Shown here piece by piece: positions 1 to 8,938 of a DNA stretch of 26,528 nucleotides. Location: the NCBI GenBank assembly GCA_027596035.1, contig JADGJA010000275.1, positions 1 to 26,528 of the forward strand, in the 5' to 3' direction. The notes beneath the pieces were generated by a model that ran no database searches, was not told the DNA's origin, and worked only from the letters and a program-made list of their open reading frames with translations. The translations under genes were made by a program, and so were the position numbers. Positions within the stretch are counted from its first letter, which is position 1. Each line of letters opens with the position of its first letter. Source of the DNA: Thoreauomyces humboldtii. Lineage: Eukaryota > Chytridiomycota > Chytridiomycetes > Spizellomycetales > Powellomycetaceae.

Positions 1-27
1 ACCTCCACCTCCACCTCCACCTCCACC
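1..27. repeat. (ACCTCC)n hexanucleotide microsatellite, coding
   Basis: At least four copies of ACCTCC touch the left window edge. In the cyclin frame they encode alternating Thr-Ser. The full length is unknown because the window starts inside the repeat. Confidence 0.85.
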
Positions 28-1008
28 ACGACCATTTCTCCAAGCACCAGCGTGAAACCGCAGCGTCTTGGGACATTCATCTGCGTCGTGGTCAGCAGGA
101 TTTGGACGACAGAGACCGACATCGCTTGGGGCCTCTCGCAACCGCATCCGTCGTTCACAGCGTTTGTGTCGAGAGTCGTAAGAGTATCGGCCGTGTCGGG
201 CCCCATCCTGTTCCTCGCTCTCCTCTACATAGTTCGCCTCCCTTTCCTCTCAGCAGCGAAACCAGTCTGCCAACCGTCACACGCAGAAGCAGCGAACGCA
301 TCATCTCCAGCAGGAGCGTCGGACGCCCTCGCACAAGCCCGTCTCGTCACGGCAGCCATCATCTGCGCGCAAAAGATCATGGACGACAACCGTTTCACGA
401 ACAAGACGTGGGCGGAACTCACGGGTTTCGCACTCACGGATCTCAACGCCATGGAAGCCGACTTTCTGGCCAGGATAGCCTTCCGACTGCACGTCCCGGA
501 GCACGAGTACTCGGCGTGGGTCCGTCACTGCGGAGCGTGGGCACGTCATATCGGCAGTCCTCTGGAGGACGCACCGACCAAGGTCGTACAGTCTGCAGCG
601 AGCCGACACACGGCTCCCCTCACGCCACCGTCGCCGAGCGAGGACGTTCTGCCCGGATACTATCGGAAACGAAAGGTCATCACCGAAAGGTCATCGTCCG
701 ACGAGGAGGAAGCTAGGATGATAAAGATGAAAGCCGTTCAAAGACATGTCGGTCGATGCCCCACACCATCTCGATACCACCCCACTGCACAACAGCTCGT
801 CCATCCACCACCGCCCGCCTATCCCACCGTCGAGTGGAAGCCCCTCCTGAGCCTTCCTCCCCTCGTCCCGCAGCCGCAGCCGTACCTGACGACGGTGCAC
901 AACGGAACGGTCTACTACACACCCGCAGAGTCGTCCGACTTTGCCTGGAACAACGTCCACCCACGTACCGTTCCGAGGCTGCAGCCTTCTGCGTATCCTT
1001 ACTCCTGA
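1..1008 (+). CDS. Pho80/Pcl-like cyclin, 5' partial
   Basis: The frame is open to the left edge (336 codons including the TGA), so the true start lies outside the window. A cyclin box of the Pho80/Pcl/Clg1 type is readable in order. A first helix has FVSRVV. A second has LLYIVRLPFLS. After a low-complexity insert of about 35 residues comes ICAQKIMDDNRFTNKTW, with the family-typical 'D-N/R-x-F/Y-T/S-N-K-x-W' pattern. FLARIAFRLHVPEHEY ends the box. The last ~130 residues are Pro/Ser/Tyr-rich with a basic stretch (YRKRK) and an acidic Ser patch, probably disordered. In fungi such cyclins activate Pho85/Cdk5-type kinases in phosphate, polarity or cell-cycle control; which of these applies here cannot be read from sequence. 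The insert inside the box is longer than usual but has no stop, so I did not model an intron there. The protein begins with a Thr-Ser repeat from a hexanucleotide microsatellite. Confidence 0.8.
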   Translation, partial: TSTSTSTSTTTISPSTSVKPQRLGTFICVVVSRIWTTETDIAWGLSQPHPSFTAFVSRVVRVSAVSGPILFLALLYIVRLPFLSAAKPVCQPSHAEAANASSPAGASDALAQARLVTAAIICAQKIMDDNRFTNKTWAELTGFALTDLNAMEADFLARIAFRLHVPEHEYSAWVRHCGAWARHIGSPLEDAPTKVVQSAASRHTAPLTPPSPSEDVLPGYYRKRKVITERSSSDEEEARMIKMKAVQRHVGRCPTPSRYHPTAQQLVHPPPPAYPTVEWKPLLSLPPLVPQPQPYLTTVHNGTVYYTPAESSDFAWNNVHPRTVPRLQPSAYPYS

Positions 1009-1143
1009 GGGAGAGCAAACCCCGCCTTCCTTTCTCCTTCACATGTTCATACCCCACCAAGCACGGCTTTATGCCTTACCGTACATACCATCATTTCCTA
1101 CTCCTTTCTGTCACCCTCTCTGTGTCGTATAATCGTATCTTGC

Positions 1144-1579
1144 ATGTTTAATGCCACTGCCTGTCGGACATTGGGAAATTTGAGTCTCGCGGCCCCAGTC
1201 GTCGATGGGTACTTCCGAGTCGCGGGGCCCAACAGTTGCCTGATAAAGGAGCTCGAAAGGAGCCCGGGCGTCCAGAACGATCCCCTTGGCAGAGCTTCAG
1301 ATCTTACAACCGTTCAGTGAGTGACGGCCACTCCTCCTTAGCCTCTTCCCTTCCGTGGTTCTGCTTCACGATGCCCATTGCAGGATGCACAGGAACGAGA
1401 AAAAGGCTTGGGGGCGGACCTCCAGGCAGACGCTTTCGAGTTCACTCGCTTGCGAAAGGACTGGGGCCACGAGTACCGGTAAGGGAGAGCATCATTGCGT
1501 CCAGCAATCTACGGTGGTAACCACGAAAGTGGAGGCAAGGCAGGAGGGAACGTGGGAAGGATTTGAACGCGACCCTTGA
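1144..1579 (+). CDS. Probable small spliced gene of unknown function
   Basis: Exon 1 (ATG at 1144) is open for 57 codons and reads like real protein: a basic start, then VVDGYFRVAGPNSCLIKELE and NDPLGRASDLTT. It is followed at 1317 by a consensus donor GTGAGT. A stretch from 1384, directly after TTGCAG, reads DAQEREKGLGADLQADAFEF and then TRLRKDWGHEYR, and ends at a GTAAGG donor (1479). A third exon near 1540-1579 could end in WEGFERDP and TGA. Problem: the GTGAGT donor leaves phase 2, whereas the exon 2 frame needs phase 0. Either the weaker donor GTTCAG at 1312 is used, or there is an indel. The acceptor of exon 3 is also ambiguous (1538, 1533 or 1542). I do not recognise the family; the product would be about 100 residues, rich in charged helix. 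Confidence 0.4.
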
Positions 1580-1774
1580 CCATGCATGTATGCGCGAAGG
1601 AAGGGGAGGGGTGTAAGGGACGCGTTCACCTCACAAGCGGACGGTCGGTGCCGACGATCGAATCCTCACCGACTACACATAGACCTCATCACCCAAGCGA
1701 GGCTCCAGCGCCGAGGCAAGACACCCCCCGTCGTTCAGAGACTCCCTCATCCTTCAACACCCTTCACGCGAACC

Positions 1775-3165
1775 ATGTCCCACCTCGTCCTCCGCTCGTC
1801 CATCACCTCCTCATTCCATTCCCTCGTCACCTCATCCATCTTCCGACGAACCCTCATCACCACCCTCGCGACCCTCCTCTCCCTCCCCGTCCTCCACCAG
1901 TTCCTGGAACGCTTCGTCGACAAGCGATGGGGACCCCTATGCGGCCGTTTCCTGACCCTCAAGGACGGCACGACGCGACGGATCGTCGTGCACGGCGACG
2001 AGTCGGTCCTGGCGGACGCGGGGACGGGAACGGTCGTGATGCTTGTGGGCGGATTGAGCATGGGGGCTACCACGTGGGCGCCGTTCCAGAGGGCGCTGGA
2101 GGAGAGGGAGGGGAGAGTGGTCTCTGTGGCGTATGATCGTGCCGGGAACGGTACGTCGGTGAATGAGCATTTGTATGACACAGCTCTACACGAGGAACGA
2201 CGTTGACGCGGTGAGGTGATCCACAGGTTGGTCCCCTGCGGTGGACGACGTGCGGACGTACACGCGGACGGTGGACGACATGGCGATGGAACTGCATGCC
2301 ATCATGGAGGCGTTGCATCTCGTTTCCGGGGACGAGTGCATCCGTCATGTGGTACTGGTCGGTCACTCCATGGGGGCGTCCATCATTCAAGCTCTCCTGT
2401 AAGACCACCCACGCACACATACACACACACACACTCTCTCTCTCTCTCTCTCGAAGAGTCTTTTCTCACTCCGTCAAACATCGGATCGTTGTATCACTAT
2501 GCATCACCAGATTCAGCCACCCACAACTCACCCTCCGAGGCATCATCCTCGCCGACCCGACGCCCGTCGACCTCTTCCCAGAGATGGAAGCCGGTCAACA
2601 CGCGATGCACGCCTGGATGCTCCGACACTCCCAACCCCGTCTCACCCTCCTCTCGCTGGGTCTCGGTCGGTTCTACGACCTACCCCATCTCCTCCTCCTT
2701 GGTCGCACACCGTCCCCCTCCCCCTCCTCGCTCATCGCCCCGCTCCTAACCCCCGCGGAACGTATGGACCTGGGATACACGACCTCGGTCCGATCCGTCG
2801 GTCTCCGCATGGTCCTGAACGAGTACGCCGTCCTCGTCCCCACGACCCGCTCCCTTGCGAGGTCGAGACGGGAGGGCCGGTCCACGGCCACCGCTCCCTT
2901 CGTCCGCGTCGTCGAGGGCGACAGGCTGTCCGGGATCCAGGACGTGTTCGGGATCCCCGAGGACGAGTACTATCTGATGAGGAGGAAGGCGTTCGAGGAT
3001 TGGGGGAGGGATCTGTGTCGGGGCGTGTTCGAGGGCGTGACGACGGACGAGGGTGCGACCCACGTCGGCGTGATCTTGAGACCGATGCTCGTGGATGTGG
3101 TTGGAGAGTGTTGCGAGGAGGTGGAGAAGGGGGAGGGATGGGAAGGCGTAGCGGCCGTGATGTAG
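1775..3165 (+). CDS. Membrane-anchored alpha/beta hydrolase
   Basis: Model: exons 1775-2150, 2227-2398 and 2511-3165, 400 aa. The acceptor at 2516 is an in-frame alternative for exon 3. The N-terminus is Ser/Thr/Arg-rich with a hydrophobic segment (about residues 27-42), suggesting a membrane anchor or organelle targeting. Then follow an oxyanion-region motif VMLVGGLSMGATTW, YDRAGNGWSP, and the nucleophile elbow GHSMG with Ser172. Likely acid and base are Asp320 (VVEGDR) and His367 (ATHVGVI). The GW of GNGWSP is created by joining exons 1 and 2, which supports the first intron. Intron 2 carries a CA/CT microsatellite. An in-frame upstream ATG at 1586 exists, but the peptide before 1775 looks non-coding, so I chose 1775. 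The fold is that of serine hydrolases (esterase, lipase or haloperoxidase-like); the substrate is unknown. It converges with ESA1. Confidence 0.85.
2414..2452. repeat. (CA)n/(CT)n compound microsatellite in intron
   Basis: CA repeats pass directly into CT repeats inside intron 2 of the alpha/beta hydrolase, just after its GTAAGA donor. The pyrimidine run lies far from the acceptor, so it is not the ordinary polypyrimidine tract. Confidence 0.85.
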
Positions 3166-3428
3166 GGACAGGGCGTAAAAAGGGGACCGCGTTGCCGGCG
3201 GAACCAGCGGTGGTGTTTCAAGCGTATGGTGATGTTTACATATGACTATTCCAAGAAAAGGGGAAAATGTACAGTAGTGTGTGGAAGCTCACAAAGACCG
3301 GCCAAAGTGAAAGCGATGAGCGCGGGTAAGGATGGGCAATGAAGGGCAAAGGGTGGTGGGGCACGGAACATGGAAGGGTACTCGACCATGTAAAAAACGT
3401 AGACCCCAACCAAGAGTTTGCCCCCTCG

Positions 3429-4955
3429 TCAGTACCCGTACCGCAGCTGACTCTGAGTGAACTTTGGGGGTATCCAATCGATCTTGCTAGCATCGATCCT
3501 CGTCTTCCCCTTTGCCAACTGTTTCTCATGATGCTGCACGTTGTTCCTGCTGAGACACATGACGTACTGACCTCGATAGTACTTTATCAGGTCGAGCGCC
3601 TGAAGTGTGTGCATGATGTCGTCGGTGGTGATGCTCGTCTCCACGCTCAGTTCCGAGATGCTCACTTCTCCCTTGTAGTCGTAGAGCTTCTCGAGGAGGG
3701 TGTCGGTCCAGTAGGATCGGTAGCTGAGGAGACCGAGGTCCGAAAGTGGTTTCTCCGGGGATCCAGTCTTCTTTTCGATCTTGCTGAGTTCGTAGGAGAA
3801 TTGGATGAGGAGCTTGCCGTATCCCATGCGTTGATATTGGGGAAGGGTGAGGATGCAGGCAACGTTGTAGTCCTCGTTCGATTGCTTTTCTTTCGAGAAG
3901 TAACCGAGGAAGTGATGGCCGGTGGAGTCGGCGGCGGTCATGATGTAGAAGAGGAAGGGCTCGACGTCGTAGTAGAGTGTCTTGTGGTCGAGGAAGAGCT
4001 TTGAAAGGAGACAGAGGTTGCGACAGTACTTTCGTTGTCGTTTCCCGTCGATCTCGTAGAAGGATATACCGCTGGCTTCGTCCCTGTAGATCTCGTTTCC
4101 CGGTGGATGTCTCAGCATGCATTTTGCTCGATGACGCGAGAACTGACGTTCAGTGCCGATGGCCTCCAGACAGAACTCGCAGATGTAGATTCGAGGGTAC
4201 TGGTTGTACTCTTCCGGGTAAGGGGCAAAGTACCAAGCCTCGACCTCGAACTTGCCCATCATGATCTTGTTGATGTTCTTCATCCGAGCGACCTCCGTCA
4301 GACATTGGGTCATGGATCCGCCGACGCGAAGCTTTTCGATCTCCTTCTCCTTGGAAAAAGTCGGATCGTCTTCGCCACCGGCCTCGACGCTTCCCTCGGG
4401 AGGCTGGGAACCACCAACGTCTGCAGGGTCGTCGATAACCATGGGATCGTCACCGGTTCCTCCCGACACATCCGCACCATCTGCCTTTGCTGCTGCTGCT
4501 GCCGCCGCCGCCGCCTTTGCCTTTGCCTTCTGCGGCGTCTCCCTCTTCCGCTTCCTGTTGGATTCTACCGGCACGGTGGGGGTAGCATGGACGCCGGATA
4601 TCGCGCCGCTCCCACTTCCCTCCACCCTGCTCGCCGGGTTCCCACTCGGCGTCACGGGTGGGAGGATGGCACCGCCCTTGCCCTTTCCCACGGGAGGTTT
4701 CCTGATCTGCCTGGCAAAGTCGACCTGGGCGAGGTTGAGGGCCGCCAGCGACACCCATTCGTCCAACCGCTTGTTGAAACCTTCGTAGTGAACATAGAAC
4801 TCGACCTTGTCGACGGGTAGGGTCTCGTTCCGGATGGAGAGAACCTCGGCTCGGTGCCAGTGTTTTTCCTCTACGCCTTGGACGAGCGAGATCTTTTCGA
4901 CGGGAAGCTTTGATCCGATGGCTTGCTTCACGAAGTCTTCAGGTTTGATGGACAT
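3429..4955 (-). CDS. ESA1: MYST histone acetyltransferase Esa1/Tip60 type
   Basis: A single uninterrupted exon, 508 aa from the ATG at 4955. An in-frame upstream Met at 5057 exists, but the intervening Arg-rich stretch does not resemble the family. Domains: a Tudor-knot/chromo-barrel at about residues 15-85 (FYVHYEGFNKRLDEWV); a low-complexity linker with a basic NLS-like cluster (NRKRKRE), a run of nine Ala and an acidic patch; then the MYST domain. The C2HC zinc finger uses C259, C262, H275 and C279. The autoacetylated-lysine motif LFLDHKTLYYDVEPF carries K325. The catalytic region has C367 (NVACIL), the acetyl-CoA loop QYQRMGYGK (373-381) and the general-base Glu401 (GSPEKPLSDLGL). Esa1 is the catalytic subunit of NuA4 and acetylates H4 and H2A in the nucleus. 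It is divergent from MPP-alpha and about 4 kb from an MRG-domain gene whose product normally joins the same complex. Confidence 0.96.
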   Translation of the reverse strand: MSIKPEDFVKQAIGSKLPVEKISLVQGVEEKHWHRAEVLSIRNETLPVDKVEFYVHYEGFNKRLDEWVSLAALNLAQVDFARQIRKPPVGKGKGGAILPPVTPSGNPASRVEGSGSGAISGVHATPTVPVESNRKRKRETPQKAKAKAAAAAAAAAKADGADVSGGTGDDPMVIDDPADVGGSQPPEGSVEAGGEDDPTFSKEKEIEKLRVGGSMTQCLTEVARMKNINKIMMGKFEVEAWYFAPYPEEYNQYPRIYICEFCLEAIGTERQFSRHRAKCMLRHPPGNEIYRDEASGISFYEIDGKRQRKYCRNLCLLSKLFLDHKTLYYDVEPFLFYIMTAADSTGHHFLGYFSKEKQSNEDYNVACILTLPQYQRMGYGKLLIQFSYELSKIEKKTGSPEKPLSDLGLLSYRSYWTDTLLEKLYDYKGEVSISELSVETSITTDDIMHTLQALDLIKYYRGQYVMCLSRNNVQHHEKQLAKGKTRIDASKIDWIPPKFTQSQLRYGY

Positions 4956-5407
4956 TTGGTTACCGATGGGTAGGCGAGGAGAAGGAGCGCGCCGACGACG
5001 ACGTGTGGGAAGCTGCTGACCCACAGACACGAGGAAGCCTTTCTCGGCCAAATTCAACGGCTTTCCACAACGGGTTGCTTGTTTCTCTCGAGCAGTACCC
5101 GGAGGAGGAGGAGACGAACAGAGAGAGAGAGAGAGAAGGACGGGAGGAATGGCAAGGGGGTCTCAATGCAACCGACCGACGACGGAATCCCGTCCCACGT
5201 CCACGTCGGTGACTTTTTCTTGCTGCCCCCCATTCCCCATTCCCCGAACCGGCATTTCCCAACCTAGTTCCGACCGAGTAGGTAGATCTTCCAACTTCCC
5301 ACAACTACTCCTTCAATCCGCGCATCAGGAGCAGAGGATACGGTGCTTCCAGACATAAGGTGTCTCTGTCTATCACATCTGCATCCATACACACCGGTCG
5401 ACAAGCC
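4956..5407. promoter_or_regulatory. Divergent intergenic region ESA1 / MPP-alpha
   Basis: About 450 nt separate the two divergent starts, so it should hold both promoters. I see an AG-rich tract (about 5105-5150) and CCCCCATTCCCCATTCCCC near 5226-5244. I see no convincing TATA element and no gene. Confidence 0.4.
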
Positions 5408-7349
5408 ATGCTGCTACGACAGGCACTTCGCCCTCTGGCGAGGTCAGCACTAGGCCTCTCCTCCCCTCGCATTCCGTCCTCCGTTGCCTGCTTCAGCTCC
5501 TCCCTTCGGCATAGGAATCCTGTCTCTTCTCTGACATTGGTAAGCTCCGTCGCTTTGCCCTACTCACCCTTTATGACACGAGTCGCTGACCCAGTTCATC
5601 CTGCCTCCCCGGAACAGCAACCAACCCAGAACGCACCTCCCCGATCCATCCTCACTCCACCATCCAGGACAATGTCACTGGCATCCGAAGCCATGGCGAA
5701 AGTGTCCGAAGCCATCCCCGTCTTCCGCGGTGCCCCACCCACGTTGGATCCATCCAAGGAGACAAAGATCACCACGCTACCCAACGGGCTGAAGATAGCG
5801 TCTCAGGACGCTCCTGGACATTTCGTGGCTGTCGGCGTTTACGTCGATGCGGGGACGAGATACGAGGGTGATGAGATGGCTGGGTGCTCCCATGTGTTGG
5901 ATAGGACGGCTTTCAAGGTTCGTGTCGAGTGAAAACATTGTGATTCCGGTAGGACGGGCTTGATCTGATGTACTCCTTTAGAGTACGGAAAAGTATACCA
6001 CGGAACAACTGGTGCAGCAGCTCGAGTCCCTCGGGGGGAACGTCGTCGCCCACAGCTCCAGGGAGTCCATCATGTACCAGGCGGCCGTGTTCCGGCACGA
6101 CCTGGACAAGATGGTCGAGATCTTTGGTCAAGTCGTTCGACGTCCACGACTGAACCCCGAGGAGATGGACGACACCCGTCAGACTACTCTCTACGAGATC
6201 CAGGATCTCTCCCAACGACCCGACATGATGCTGCCAGAGTACGTCCACGGCGTCGCGTTTCGGAAACCGGACGGGACCCCGGATACGTTGGGACGACCGC
6301 TCCTGTGTCCTGTGGAGAAGCTGGAGACGCTGTCGGCGGATCTACTGCATCGATACCGCGATCTGTGGTACACCCCAGAACGGATCGTTGTGGCGGGCAT
6401 AGGGATGGACCACGCCATGCTGGTGGATCTGGCCACACGGGAGTTCGGCGACATGGCGAGCGCTACGCCGGAGACGGTGAAACGCCAGAAGGAGTTGTCG
6501 CAGCCCGCTCAATACGTCGGTGGGATCGAACTCATCGACACGACGGACCTGCCACCATCCCCGAACCCCGACGATCGACCCCTGACGCACGTCTACATCG
6601 CATTCGAAGCCCTCTCCATGGCGGATCCCGACATCTACGCGCTGGCCACCCTCGGGTCCCTCATGGGCGGAGGGGGGAGTTTCTCCGCGGGCGGACCCGG
6701 AAAGGGGATGTACACGCGTCTGTACACGCAGGTCCTGAACCGTTACCACTGGGTCGAGAACTGCAGCATGGTCAACTTCTCGTACCTCGACGCCGGTCTC
6801 TTCGGCATCCAAGCCGCAGTCCCACCGTCCCCGGAAGCCCACGCCCAGATCATCCCCATCCTGTGCGACCAGCTCCTGAGGATGACGACCGAGATCACCG
6901 AGACGGAACTCTCGAGGGCGAAAAACCAGCTCAAATCCTCCCTCCTCATGTCCCTCGAGTCCAAGGTCGTGGAGCTCGAGGACGTGGGGAGACAGGTCAT
7001 GATCCACGGGAAACGGTTGGGCGTCCAGGCCATGTGCGAGAGGATCGAGGACCTGACGGCGGAGGACCTCAAACGGGTCGCCAGGAGGGTCGTCCTCGGT
7101 GACGACTCCCCGAGTCCCCTGGACTACGGGGACGCGGCTCAGAAGCCTTGGACCAGGACGGGGGACGGAAGGGCCACGGTCGTGGTCCAGGGTCCGTTGT
7201 TCGAGAAGGATGCGTTCCATGACATGGAGAAGCATCTGAGGGATTGGAGGATGGGGAAGCCCAACAATCTGGACGGGGGATCGAGTGAGATCAAGTCCAA
7301 GACGACGACGGCTGGTGGTGGTGGACGGAAGTGGAGGTTCAAGCTTTAG
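5408..7349 (+). CDS. MAS2: Mitochondrial processing peptidase alpha subunit
   Basis: Model: exons 5408-5917 and 5982-7349, 625 aa. The start MLLRQALRPLARSALGLSS is a textbook mitochondrial presequence (Arg, Leu, Ser; no acids). The M16-type N-domain begins at TKITTLPNGLKIAS. The zinc-site region reads CSHVLDRTAFK, the degenerate form of HxxEH typical of the non-catalytic alpha subunit; the exon junction then gives FK-STEKYTTEQL. SSRESIMYQAAVF and the glycine-rich substrate loop GGGGSFSAGGPGKGM (about residues 399-413) are diagnostic of MPP-alpha. With the beta subunit it removes presequences in the mitochondrial matrix. A GTAAGC donor at 5540 and an in-frame CAG acceptor at 5617 allow a 78-nt intron in the presequence region; splicing it would give 599 aa. 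The 3' end converges with mL54. Confidence 0.95.
5540..5617 (+). other. Possible 78-nt in-frame intron in MPP-alpha
   Basis: It starts GTAAGC, has a CTGAC branch-like site about 28 nt before the acceptor, and ends GGAACAG. It has no stop in frame and a length divisible by three, so both spliced and retained forms keep the frame. The encoded peptide has no recognisable motif. An alternative acceptor at 5629 is also in frame. Confidence 0.45.
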
Positions 7350-7710
7350 GGAAATTTCCCATCATCATCCCCCCTTTTCATGCATGTAGTTTTTTAGTTT
7401 TTTTTTCCCCTTCCCATCTTCATATAGTTTTCATGACCATATCGAAGCGATGGGACGGGCCGTGATGCGTGGGAACAAATTTACGAGCATGCACGAGTTA
7501 GCGTGGGAAAAAAAACCGAAAGTACTGGAGAATGCTCCTCATCCACTCCCTTTGATCGCGAATGCTCTTCAACAATGTCTTGCTTTCGCACGTGGGCAAG
7601 AAGCGGTCGTTACTCGATCGCTGAAACGAAACTCAGAATGCGGTTTTTGGCAAAAAATGTTACGTGCATGTAGTGATTGATTCCCCCGTTCCCCATCCCC
7701 GTCCCCTCCC
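7350..7710. other. Convergent 3' intergenic region MPP-alpha / mL54
   Basis: About 360 nt with T-rich tracts (about 7390-7407). An open frame of 76 codons at 7450-7680 has no recognisable motif and no supporting context; I do not call it. Confidence 0.4.
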
Positions 7711-8226
7711 TCATCTCGACCTCCTGGCCAACGAGTTCGCCTTGATCTTCTCCTTTGTCAGTTTCCTAAGGTACTTTATGCTCAACATCTCGTGGGGAGC
7801 CCAGACGGTCTTCTTTGGCTGCAGCAGGGACCACAGCCAGTCGGGGTATTCCTTGTCGGCCATGGCGACCGGGTCCTTTCCGTCCTTGAGGATGTTAATC
7901 CCCTTCAGGATGGTTCCTTCGGGGACAGAGGACGGGATGGATGGGCCTTTGTTCTGGACCGTTGGTGTAGCGGCGGTGGTGGTGGTGGTGGTGGTGGGTG
8001 GAGAGGATGCTGGTTGTTGAACTGTTTGAGACCGGGAAGAGATCAGCGAAAGACGGACGGTAGAGGGTTAGGATGGACAAGGCGAGGGGATACCCTGAGC
8101 GTTGTGGACGGAGGGAGTCGTTGAGAGGTGGCGGATGGGAGAGCAGGAGGGGGGTTGCAGTGGACGCAGACGAAGACATACGAGTTCCGCTGCGCGACGA
8201 GCGGAAGAGGAGGCGGAAGCGTTCAT
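7711..8226 (-). CDS. MRPL37: Mitochondrial large-subunit ribosomal protein mL54
   Basis: Model: exon 1 8226-8094, exon 2 8021-7711, 147 aa, with an intron of 72 nt (GTATCC...CTAAC...ACAG). Exon 1 gives an Arg/Ser-rich N-terminus (MNASASSSARRAAEL, later IRHLSTTPSVHNAQ) that fits a mitochondrial presequence with a cleavage-site-like end. Exon 2 begins with a Thr run encoded by a GGT/ACC microsatellite (about 7975-7996). The conserved family block follows: ILKGINILKDGKDPVAM, then EYPDWLWSLL, KKTVWAPHEMLSIKYLRKLT and KEKIKANSLARRSR at the C-terminus. This block is the signature of yeast MRPL37/human MRPL54, which sit in the large subunit of the mitoribosome. Upstream frame extension beyond 8226 is open but does not look like presequence. 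Confidence 0.93.
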
Positions 8227-8938
8227 GGAGCCGGGTGCTGTGGGGTCAGAAAGAGCGACAAGACTTGAAGCGAGCCACACAAGCAGTTGAGCGAGGGTGG
8301 CCCGTGTGAACGTTTTGGGGGTATCAGTCGATGAAGGGAGACTCCGTTGTGGTGGGTAGTAGAAGGGATTGCGCAAAGTAGAGAATCGGGGACGAGGGAG
8401 AGAGAGACCAAGGAAGGGAGCTGTCAAGGAGGATCCTCGCTTAACCCTAAGGCTCCACAACCCTAGGCACTTGGTCCGTACCAGTTTCAAGAGGGTTGAA
8501 GCTGTTCCGCTGTGTGTGTGTGTGTGTGTGTCGTGGTTCCGACCTTTCCATAGTCCCGTAGAGAAGAAAGGGAGAAGGACGGGGTGCTGATCCTGAGCAG
8601 AACCTCATATCAGCCATACAGGAAAGCGTGGTGGGGGTGCTCATTTCTCTGTAGCGGCGCCGAAAGTGGTAAGTGCAAACAAACACGCAAATGACCCCCA
8701 AGATGATCTCTGAAAGCGCGTCCTTTCAACGTTCAGAAGGTGTAGTTGCTTTCGGAAGCATAGTCTTTGGTAACGCTCTGAACAGCGTACCGCCCTCGGA
8801 GCTTGTCACGCATCGTACGGAAACGGAAATATACGTGGAACATTCTTGCGGGATGGAATCGGCGTGAAGGAAAGAAAAAACCACGAGGACGTAGAAAAGG
8901 GACCCCAGGTTCCATACGCGACGAACGATCGACATAGG
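8227..8938. other. Divergent region mL54 / MRG gene, with chromodomain-like remnants
   Basis: This holds the divergent promoters and a (GT)n tract at 8511-8531. From about 8823 to 8938 I read pieces in three frames that resemble a broken chromo barrel: EIYVEHSCG in one frame, AGWNRR in the next, and HEDVEKGPQVPYATNDRHRM in the third. No single spliced frame joins them, and I find no upstream exon with the expected start of an Eaf3 chromodomain. A GTAAGT donor-like site lies at 8669. Confidence 0.35.
8511..8531. repeat. (GT)n microsatellite
   Basis: About ten GT units in the divergent region between mL54 and the MRG gene. Confidence 0.9.

Noticed and set aside
1189..1231. Inverted repeat GGCCCC...GGGGCC as a terminator or RNA hairpin
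   Set aside because: Only six pairs with a long loop, and it falls inside the probable exon of the small gene.
1558..1580. tRNA T-loop-like GGATTTGAACGC
   Set aside because: The flanking bases do not form a T stem on either strand, and no acceptor or anticodon arms are found.
3339..4004. 221-codon forward frame
   Set aside because: It is antisense to the conserved MYST domain of ESA1 and has no motif.
6342..7235. 297-codon minus-strand frame
   Set aside because: It is antisense to MPP-alpha and results from GC-rich codon bias.
7450..7680. 76-codon frame between MPP-alpha and mL54
   Set aside because: It has no motif, lies between two convergent 3' ends and shows no splice or promoter context.
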